Shown: piece after piece, positions 1 through 10,400 of the stretch
Layout: the number at the start of each line of letters is the position of its first letter
Position numbering within the stretch: position 1 is the first letter of the stretch
DNA from: JBAXQQ01 sp037131695
Lineage (GTDB): Bacteria; Armatimonadota; Hebobacteria; CAIYQO01
Reading direction: 5' to 3'
NCBI GenBank assembly: GCA_964638715.1
Contig: CAZWZF010000056.1
Location: 1 to 32,388, forward strand
DNA length: 32,388 nt
Position numbers and translations under genes: made by a program
Notes under the pieces: model-generated
Seen by the model: the letters and a program-made list of their open reading frames with translations, nothing else
What the model was told of the DNA's origin: nothing
Databases searched by the model: none

Positions 1-1218
1 TACGATTCAATAGGTTTCCCCAATAATGCCCTTAGAGACCTTACAGTGGCCCGTATAGTCTACCCAAAGAGTAAATTAACCACTATTCGTTATCTTGATC
101 AATATCTCGGTATTTCCGTCCAGAAAGACAAGGTGTATCGTTTTTTAGATACATTGCAAAAAGATGAATTAACCAGAATAGCTTTTGATTTTGTTTCCAA
201 AAAGAACAATGGCATCGCGTTAATATTTTATGATGTTACAACGTTGTATTTTAAAGCTGACGAAGAAGATGATTTGAGAAAGAGAGGATATTCAAAAGAC
301 CATAAAAATGAATTGCCTCAAATTGTATTCGGTATTTTTGTTGATAAAGATGGCTATCCATTTGATTTTGATTTTTACGAAGGCAATACATTTGAAGGTC
401 ATACATTCCCCAAAGCTATAAAAGCGTTAACAATAAAATATCAGTTCGATGATCTGGTTGTGGTTGCTGATGCCGGTATGCTTTCTGAAAAGAACATCAG
501 TTTCCTGGAAACAGAAAATCTTTCGTATATAGTCGGTGCAAGGCTTAAAGTAATGTCAGCGGAGTTTAAAAAACAAATATTTGCCCATGATTTCACTAAA
601 AATCCAACCATGGATATTGTTTGTACATCAAAGGAAAAAGAATCAGAAAAGAAGAGAATAATTGTGAATTATTCAGAAAAACGCGCTAAAAAAGATAGTT
701 ATAACCGCGATAAATTAATAAAAAGTTTAGAGTTAAAACTTGCATCTAAAAAAGAAGTCATCAGAAAAAACAAATATCTTTTAATCGAAAACAAGGGAGA
801 CATAATTGGAATAGATAAAGATAAAATAGAGGAGGATAAAAATTATGATGGTTTAAAAGGATACTGGACAAATCTTAAATCTGAGATCAAACCTACGGAT
901 ATCATAGAGCAATACAATAACCTTTGGAAAGTGGAAAAAGCATTTAGGATGTCAAAAAGCGACTTGCGGGAAAGGCCTATCTTCCACCGTAAACTAAATC
1001 GAATTAGAGGTCATTTGCTGCTTTGTTTTTGCAGTCTTTTAGTAATGAAAGAAACTGAAAGACTTTTAAGTCCAATCGAGATATCGTTAATAAAAGCTAT
1101 TGAGCTTCTCGGAAAAGTTGGAGAAGGCGAGATGACTATTGGCAAAATAAAGATGCCAATAGAATCAGAGTTAGATCCAAAAGTTAAAGCTGTCTTAAAA
1201 ATGATTTTGGGGCACTGA
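1..1218 (+). CDS. IS1634-type DDE transposase, 5' end outside window
   Basis: This is the C-terminal part of a cut-and-paste transposase. The frame is open from the first base of the window (it reads YDSIGFPNNALRDLTVARIV), so the GTG at 46 is probably internal and the true start lies upstream. A DDE catalytic set is visible: Asp in IFYDVTTLYF (codon at 232), Asp in VVVADAGML (codon at 469) and Glu in LWKVEKAFRMSKSDL (codon at 934). The last is the Y-x2-...-E-x6-K signature context of the IS4/IS1634 superfamily, followed by the typical RPIFHRKLNRIRGHL stretch. The gene is AT-rich and lysine-rich compared with its neighbours, which fits a mobile element. No stop or frameshift is seen in the visible part, so the copy may be intact. 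The IS1634 assignment rests on motif style alone; the DDE call is firm. Confidence 0.88.
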   Translation, partial: YDSIGFPNNALRDLTVARIVYPKSKLTTIRYLDQYLGISVQKDKVYRFLDTLQKDELTRIAFDFVSKKNNGIALIFYDVTTLYFKADEEDDLRKRGYSKDHKNELPQIVFGIFVDKDGYPFDFDFYEGNTFEGHTFPKAIKALTIKYQFDDLVVVADAGMLSEKNISFLETENLSYIVGARLKVMSAEFKKQIFAHDFTKNPTMDIVCTSKEKESEKKRIIVNYSEKRAKKDSYNRDKLIKSLELKLASKKEVIRKNKYLLIENKGDIIGIDKDKIEEDKNYDGLKGYWTNLKSEIKPTDIIEQYNNLWKVEKAFRMSKSDLRERPIFHRKLNRIRGHLLLCFCSLLVMKETERLLSPIEISLIKAIELLGKVGEGEMTIGKIKMPIESELDPKVKAVLKMILGH

Positions 1219-1451
1219 AATGCGAAACTCAGGAGCTACTTTCCCGGTTAAATCAATCGATAACATAATAAACCTTCCTTAATTCGTCAGGTAGATTATT
1301 TTTACCACAAATATGGATCCTTAGCAACTCATCCATAATATTACATAATTCACATGAAAGTTGATAGGGAAACGCACGGTAGCATATTATTATGACCGTG
1401 CGTTTCTTTAATTACATCCGTATTATAAATATCTTTTCCATCAAATTATCT
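1219..1451. other. Gap between transposase and giant gene, including likely IS right end
   Basis: No gene is seen here. The bases just after the transposase stop (about 1220-1233, TGCGAAACTCAGG) are where the right terminal inverted repeat of an IS of this kind would lie. The left end is outside the window, so the terminus cannot be confirmed. The rest is AT-rich and leads into the hairpin at 1369-1406. Confidence 0.35.
1369..1406. terminator. Strong hairpin, probable bidirectional terminator
   Basis: GAAACGCACGGT (1369-1380) is perfectly complementary to ACCGTGCGTTTC (1395-1406), a 12-bp stem. The 14-nt loop holds a second small stem (CATA/TATG, 1383-1394). The plus strand continues TTTAATT, a short T-rich tail. 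The hairpin lies about 45 bp past the stop of the giant minus-strand gene and 150 bp past the transposase stop, so it could end transcription from both sides. Confidence 0.7.
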
Positions 1452-4400
1452 TTACGGGGCTGTCACCACATAGTTATTAGTTGCAGAGGTGACGGTTGCG
1501 TTCGGGTCAACGCCATTTGCGTCGCGGGCGATAACGGTGATAGGATAAGTATTCGCGACTGACGGTGTCCATGGCATGGTATTGCTGGCAGCGAAATCAC
1601 GAAGAATTGTTGTACCATTCATGAACTTATACAGTAAAGATGCACCGCCAGTTGGCGTAGCAGTAAGAGTAACGGTAGTGCCTGCTATAACAGTAGTAGG
1701 CGTTGCCGCAAGTGAAACTGCGGTAAGTACAGGTTTAATAGCAAGATTTACTACCGATGATGTTACAGTGACGTTAGGATCAACTGCACCCAAATCACTT
1801 GCTACTACAGTAAAGGTATATGTTTTTACCGCTGTTGGTGTGAAAGTATAAGTATTACTTGTATTAAAACTGCGCATTAACGTAGTTCCATTCATAAACT
1901 TATATTGAACATTGGCACCACCGGTTGCGGTCGCTGTAAGTGTAACTGGTACACCTACCGTTACTGCATCCGACGGTAATGTCATCATTGAAACAGCAGT
2001 GAGTACTGGTCTTATGGTGAAAGTTAACACTGATGATGTTACTGTAGCATTTGGGTCAACAGCAGTTAAATCACGAGCAATAACAGTAAAGGTATACGTC
2101 TTAATAGCAGTAGGAGTAAAGGAATAGGTGTTGCCACTCGCAAAACTGCGTATCAATGTTGTACCGGACATAAACTGATATTGAACATTTGCACCGCCAG
2201 TAGTTGATGCAGTTAATGTGACAGGAGTGCCAACTAATGTCGCATTTAACGGTGTTGATGTTAATGCAGCAGCAGTAAGTGCGGGCTTTATAACAAGAGT
2301 TAGATTAGATGATGTTACAGTCGCGTTGGGATCGACACCGCTTAAATCGCGTGCAATAACAGAGAATGTATATGTCTTGGCAACAGTCGGTGTAAAGGTA
2401 TAGGTATTACCACTTGCGAAACTGCGTATTAAAGATGTGCCAGACATAAACTGGTATTGTACATTTGCGCCACCAGTGGTCGATGCCGTTAATGTGACAG
2501 GAAGTCCAATTAACGCAGCATTCAATGGAGTTGATGTTAATGCTGCTGCGGTAAGAGCCGGCTTTGCATAGAAAGTTACTACTGGTGATGTTACTGTAGC
2601 GTTAGGATCAGCACCACCCAAGTCTTTAGCGATAACAGTAAAGTTATAGGTTTTTACGGCTGTAGTCGCAAAAGTGTATATTCTGGCACTACTGAAACTG
2701 CGCAACAGAGTAGTTCCTGTCATAAATTGATATTGAACATTTGCACCACCATTAGCAGTTGCGGTTAATGTTACTGTATTGCCAACTAATACCGCATTCG
2801 CTGGTGATGTTGACATGACAACTGATGCCAATGGCAAACTGACAGTGAATACATTACTGTATGTTACTGTTACATTTGGAGTAGTATTATTAATATCGCG
2901 GGCAACAACTGTTATCGTGTGCGGTCCGGTTACTTCCGGCACCAGCCATTGATAAGTATTATCAGCAGCAAAGTCTCTCAATACCGTAGTGCCATCTTTA
3001 AACATATACTGAACTGATGCACCACCAGTAACAGCAGCGGTAAATATTACATTAGCACCTGATATCACTGATAATGCAGAAGGTGTAGTATAAGTAACTG
3101 CACTTAATTTTGACGTGATAACATAGTTATTTACTGCCGATGTGATAGTAGTATTTGCATTTACTCCATCAATATCGCGTACAACGACAGTTAGCGTGTG
3201 AGTCTTCACAATAGTCGGTGTCCAGTCAAAAGTATTTGATGTTGCGAAATCGCGCAATACTGTGGTGCCATCAAGGAACTTGTACTGAACATTTGCACCG
3301 CCGGTTGCTGTTGCGATTAAAGTAATCGGCAACCCCCATGGTCGCGGTGAAGCGAGTGCTGTATCCAATGTAATCGCAGATAACGTTGGGATTACAGTAA
3401 AGTTATTTGCACTGATAGCCATTCCGCCAGGGGCGACAACTTCAAGAATACCGGATGTTGCGCCTACAGGTACTGTTGCAGTAATAGTAGTCGGGTTAAC
3501 AACGGTAAATGCTGCTGTTACACCATTAAATGTTACTACTGTTGCGCCGGTTAAGTGCTTGCCGGTAATAGTCACTAACTTGCCGACAACGGCTGCTGTC
3601 GGGGTGAATGATGTTATTTCCGGTATAAACGTGAAGGCGTTCGCACTGGTTGCGATACCACCATGTGTAGTTACTACTATACTTCCAGATGCAGCACCAG
3701 CAGTTGCAACAACGTTGATAGTCGTTGAATCCACTATAGTATACAGCACTGCAACTCCACCGATAGTCACTGACGTTGTTGTAGTGAAGTTTGTACCAGT
3801 AATTACAACAGCAGTACCAGAAATACCGGTTGCCGGGGTAAATGATGTAATAGTCGGTGCCGGTATAAAGGTGAATGGTGTTGTTGATGTCGCCGTACCA
3901 GATAAGGTAGTTACCGCTACAGAACCGGTAACGGTGCTACTTGATACAGTGGCAGTAACGACAGTGTCATTTACAACATTATAAGCGATAGAAACACCAC
4001 CGACCTTCACAGAACTGGTTGATGATAAGTTTGTCCCGACGATTGTGATTACCGTACCTGCACCACCGGTTGCCGGGGTGAAGAATGTAATAGTCGGTTT
4101 CGGCATAAAGATAAAGTTGCTGGCAGAGATACCTGTACCACCAGGGGTTATTACAGAAATCGGACCGGTTGTAGTACCAACGGCGACTGTTGCATTAATA
4201 GTAGTTGCATTAACAACAGTGAATGATGCCGCCGCCATACCATTAAACTTGACCGATGTCGCACCTGTTAAGGTTGTACCGGTAATGGCAACTACTGTAG
4301 ATACGTCGCCAAATGCAGGCGTGAATGATGTTATCGTTGGTGCCGGTATAAATGTGAAATTACCGACTGATAATACCGTGCCGCCCAGAGTGGCAACAGT

Positions 4401-7400
4401 AATCTTTCCGGTTGTAGTGCCAACCGCTACTATTGCGGTCACTGTAGTGTCATTTACCACCACGAAACCAGCAGCATTAACACCATTAAACTTGACGCTG
4501 GTGGTAGTAGCCAGGTTTGTACCGGTAATAGTAACCAGTTGTCCAAGCGGTCCAGTTGCCGGTGTAAATGATGTAATTGTCGGTACGGGCACAAAGGTAA
4601 ATGGTGCTGATGATGCAGTACCGCCCAGGGTTGTAACAACAATCGGGCCTGTTGTTGTGCCGACAGCAACAGTAGCATTTATAGTTGTCGGATTGACAAC
4701 GGTAAATACAGCCGTTGTGCCATTGATTTTAACGCCGGTTGTTGTTTCAAAGTTTACACCGGTAATATTAACTACCGTGCCAACACCGCCGATATTTGGC
4801 GAAATGCTGGAGATGGAAACTGGTGCGACAAAGGTGAATGATGTGGCGCTTTCTGCAATTCCACCCATTGTTGTAATAACGATAGTACCCGATGTGGTAC
4901 CAGGTGCTATAATCGCTTTAATAGTCGTATCAGACTCAACTGAGTATGATTGCGCCATATTGCCATCTATCAGCACCGCTGTAACACCGATGAAGTTAGT
5001 GCCGGTAATTGTTACCAGCATATTTGGACCGGCAGATGTCGGGGTGAATGATGTAATTGTCGGCGCGGGAATCATCTGGGTTGGAATACCGCTGTCAGTA
5101 GCCTCAACGCAAGAGCCTACGGCGAATTGCGAGGTTTGGTTGCCGGTCATATCGCTGGCGTAAACAGTTGCTGTATAGATATGTGCAAACAGGTCAGAAT
5201 TAATTGGTATACCATATCTTCCGATATAAGTAGTACCGTCATTCTGCATTATCATGCCAATAGTTGTATAATAAACGCCATTATCATATATCTGAGCATT
5301 AACATCAGTTACCCCTACCTGTGACATGATTTTTGCCTTAATTACAATGTCGCCGCCAAGTGAAGTCAATGCTTTTGGACCGATTTCAGGATATGTGATA
5401 TTCGGTGTTAATATAGTTGTAATGATACTGGTATCCTGGTTGCAAATACCGTTTGCCGGCAGATAGGTGCGATTGCTTACCATATCAACAGCACTTATCA
5501 TTGCCGAATATTTATATGGGGTTTGGCTCTTATTTACCGGAACATTTATCTCACCGGTATATAACGAACCGGAACCACCATTGGAAAGTGTCAGCAATGT
5601 ATAATTCAGGCCATTCTGATAGACAGTCGCCTGTACAGTTTCAACACCAGTGTTAGTGCCGTCTTCGTCAGTTACTGTGGCTGAGAAGTAAATCGTACCA
5701 CCCAACGCAGTCATCGTTGTCGGAGTCAGCATTGTCGCACTGATTGCCGGTCCAACATTATCAGTCGCCTGAACTGTTGTACCTGTCGCTGGCAGGGTTG
5801 CGGTATTACCGGCAATGTCAGTTGCATAAGCTACCGCGGTATATACATGCGATGTGGCATCCTTGTTTATGCCAACGGTATATTTTAGTGATACAGGAAT
5901 CGGGGTAGTGCCGGTTGTATCATATTCCACAATATAACCATTCTGATAAGATCCGCTATCCCAATAGGAATGAACATCCGGCATATCAATCCATGTAGAT
6001 CCATCAGACCAAATCTTAAGGCTGTTACTTGGATCCCCCCATGGATTGCTTGGATATCCAGAATACCAGTTAGTATATGTAAATGGCTCATCGGTTATCC
6101 ATTTCCAACCGCCGGCAGGTTCCGAATAATCAAGAGCTGTAGTATCCTGATATCCGCCAATCCAACAATATGCTACACTACCCAATTGAGTTTGAATAAA
6201 CTGCTGTTCTTCTGCTGATGTAATTGTTGCTAAATGCCCGGTTGCACCTTCGTAAGTAGTTGCCGCAGCAGCATCACGAGCAGCAGACCAATCCATGTAG
6301 CCAGTCACCATTTTATAAACATGATGATTTAATGGATTACGTATTAACTGATTTTGACGGCTAAATGTAACATCTCCAACATTGATGCCATCCTTGAATA
6401 TCATGGCACCCCAATTGAAATTGAAATTAGCATCTGCAATTGTAGAATTAACGGTAATATTTCCACCAGTTGCAGGAAGGGTAGCAGGAGTTATCGTCGT
6501 AGCAGTAATTGACGGTGCGGTTGCATCGTTCGGTTGAGTTGTGGTACCAGTAGCTGCAAGTGAAGACAAATTATTCAATGTGTCTGTTGCTACAATAACT
6601 GCAGAGTATGTCAAGGCTGCCGATTCGTGATTTGGCGTACCGATATTATAAGTACCGGTAAATGTTGAGCCAATGTTATTATTCATCCCCATAGTATCAA
6701 AATATACGCCATTTTTAGATATTTCGGCACGTACATCCTTCACCGCAGTACCCGCGTCAGTAACATCGGCACTAAAGGTTAACATACCGCCAACTATTGA
6801 AATGCTGGCTGGTGACAATGTTGCCGCCGTAATTACAGGTGCAGTATTATCAGTAGCAACTGTGGTAGAGCCGGTAGTTGCAAGATAACTTAATATATAC
6901 CCATAATATTGGTCATAAACCCAGGTTGTTGATGTATAAACATGTGTTGATGAATCAGCATTCCCCGGTATGGTATATGTTATTGAATAATCATTGCCGC
7001 CTATATTTGCAGGATAAACGTTAGTGTAATACAAGTTATCTTTGAATAAATGTACCACGACTTGCTGGCCTGCTGCTAAATCGACAACAGTGCAGTTAAA
7101 TGTGATATCACCACCGGTTGCCGGCAGATTTGCAGGCGACATAGTCGCCGCTGTAACAGCAGGTCCGGCACCAGGAGTTGATGAAGGCTGGAAACAGGAA
7201 CCTGTTGCTTTCAGGTTTGTTTGATTACCGCAGAAGTCAACAGCATATACTGTAGCAGTATAGTTGGCATCATCATTTAAAGTATTTGCACCAAAATATT
7301 GATCGCCGGTGTATACGTTGCCGCCACCGCCATTATTTAATGCAATGTCCCACATATACAGTTTATTTAAGAATATCTGTGCCCGTACAGTATTGACCCC

Positions 7401-10400
7401 TGAGTTACCGTCCGTCACGGTAGCGGTGACGGTAATTGTACCACCACTGGCTGGACGGCTTGCTGGAGTAAGGGTTGCACCAGTAATGACAGGAGCAACA
7501 TTATCTTTCGGTTGGGTCACATTTCCGGCAACGGCAGCCCATGTTGAATTGCCGGCGTTATCATAAGTTTTTATAGCCGCAGTCCATACAAATGATGCCT
7601 TGGTACCGTTAGCAGGAATTGTCAATTCTGCTGAGTAGCCAGTTCCTATACCGCCATTGCTCATTCCTATCTGAGTAATATACTGTCCATTTTGATATAT
7701 AAACGCGGTGGCATCTCTAAATCCTGAAGCATTCGTACCGGTATCAGTAATAGTGGCGGATACAATCAGTGTATTTGCCAAACACGAGATAGTCGATATC
7801 GGTGCAATAGCTGCACCGGTGACTGTCGGTGGTGTGCTGTCATTGCCTTGTACAGCAGCGCCGCTTGCTACAACACTATTGTTTCGTGATCCATCACCAG
7901 CAGAAATAGAGGCGGTGTAAGTATATTGAACACCAGATGTATTTGCCGGCATGGCGAAATCATTCGTGAAAACATTACCTGTCGCATCAGGATAGAGATA
8001 TCCCCATGTGTAATAAAGACCATTACGATAGATAGAGGTAGTAACTGAATAGAAATTCACTGGTCGCGTACCATGAATAGTAGCAGATATCCTGATGTTG
8101 CCACCGCTGATTGGTACTGTGGCAGGTGTTACAGTTGCATTTGTAATTACCGGCAATGCACCTTCTGCTGCGCCGGCAGGTTGTAAACATTCACCAAGTG
8201 CCAAACCGGCAGATGCAAGCCCATTCATATCCGTTGAATATATTGTTACGGTGTATTTGTGGACAAAGCCATCTGTATTAGCAGGAACAGTATATGTACC
8301 AGTGTAATTGCCGGTTATCATAGTTGGATTATTAGTTATCTGGGTTCCACCGGTAACAGCAAGATTTACAGTAGTCACAACAAAACCATTGCGGCTAATT
8401 CTTGCAGCTACTGTGGGTATGGTAGTTCCCATCCCGCTTACGGTTGCGTTAACGGTTAATGTACCGCCAGCGACTGGCAGCGTTTTAGGTGAAATTGCCG
8501 CACCGCTTACCCCGCCTGCATCAGTATCAGTACGCTGCAGAACTGATCCTGTCACCGGTACTGTACTCATATTATTCAATTTGTCATACGCAACGATAGA
8601 AAATGTGTAGATATGGTTGCATTTATCAACTGTAGCAGGCAAGTTATAGATGCCATTATATTGGCTGCCATTGCTGCCATTTGACAGATTAATAACTGTA
8701 AAATTAACACCATCCTGTTTTATATACGCATCAACATCTTCAACACCAGTGTTATTTCCACCAGTATCAGTAACAACCGCACTGACAGTTACTACACCAC
8801 CCGCTGCCGTAATAGTTGACGGAGTTACACTGGTTGTACCTATAACAGGCGCAACATTATCAGTTGCCTGGGTTGCAGAACCGGTAGCAGTTGCCTTGGT
8901 TTGAGTACCTACATTATCAACAGCATATATAACCGCGGTATAAATATGAGATGCGGTGCTATTATTAGGTGATATGTTGTAAGTATATTTGTAATTTGTG
9001 CCGGTTGATTTATTCATTGGAAATGAAGTGAAATATGCGCCATCACGCAATAATACCGCAGTTACACTACTTATACCAGTTGGGTTGGTTGAAGAGTCGG
9101 CAACTTTTGCCATAATCAATATCGGCCCGCCTGCTGGTGAAATAGTTGCGGGTGTTAATGTCGGGGTAGTGATTACCGGACCATTAGCATCAGCAACCTG
9201 AACGCAATTGCCAGTAGCAGCAACTGCAGTGGCATTTCCAATAGTGTCCTGGGTGTCAATAACGGCAGTGAATGTATTGGATCCTGGTCCTGCATTAGCA
9301 CCGAATGAATATGACCCGGTAAATACATTGCCATCACCGCCATTAGATAATCCTATATTGGTATAATAGAGACCATTTTTGAAAATGCGGGCATATACAT
9401 AACTAAGACCTGTGCCGGCATCCTGTACATTCGCGGTAACAGTAATCATACCGCCTACGGCTGGACGCGTTGCCGGCGACAATGTCGGTGTAGTAACAAC
9501 AGGTCCAGCATGGTCATTTGCCTGTGTGCAGTTGCCGGTTACCGGAGTATTTATACCAAAACCGGCGTTGTCGGCAGCGTTAACTACTGCTGTATATACA
9601 ATACTATAATTTTCTGCATTTGCTGGTATGGCCGGAGATATTCCTGAATAAGTATTTCCTTCGATATAATTCAAAACAAAGCTTGTGTAATTAAGTCCAT
9701 TACGTAAAATATAACCGGTTACAGACCCGACACCACTGCCAGAAAAAACATCAGCTGTAATCGTTATATTACCGCCATTTGCAGGCAGAGTAGCAGGTGA
9801 CATAAGTACATTTTCAAAAGTCGGGAAAGAGCCTGGCGAAGAAGTAGTTTGCGCAGCAGCACCTGTGGCGATAGCTGAAGATAAATTGTTGCAATTATCC
9901 CAAGCATATACGGCAGCTTTCCAGGTACGATCAACATTGCTGTCATTAGCAGGCGCATCATACGTACCTGAATATACATTTCCACCGACATTTGTTAAAT
10001 TAAGCCAGGCATAGTATATACCATTCAAATCTATTTCTGATCTAACTCCAGCTATTCCGCTGCCGGTATCAGTTACATTAGCGGTAATAGTCAGTGTGCC
10101 GCCGACTTGATTTATAGTTGCCGGTGTAAGTGCCGCACTGGTAATTGTGGGACCTGTTTTATCGGTAACCTGAGTAATAGAACCGGTAGCAGCTAATATG
10201 GTGCGATTGTTTGACCTGTCTACCGCCAGAATATAGGCTGTGTAAACATGATTATTATTTTCATGATTAATGCCGGCATTATAAGTACCAGAATATATAT
10301 TGCCAGACCCACCATTGTCTAAAGCAAAGGTAGCCCATTCAAGACCATCCCGCAGAATATAACCGGTAGCATTATTTAATCCAATACCAGCATCAGTAAT

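Noticed and set aside
1452..1600. Sortase or type IX secretion signal at the giant protein C-terminus
   Set aside because: The last residues are NNYVVTAP, part of the final 92-residue repeat, with no hydrophobic segment or basic tail.
3559..5163. Long plus-strand open frames opposite the giant gene (up to 372 codons)
   Set aside because: They mirror the repeat structure of the minus-strand gene, are rich in Val/Thr/Ala and have no ribosome sites. They arise because Thr/Gly/Val-rich repeats rarely give stops in the opposite frame.
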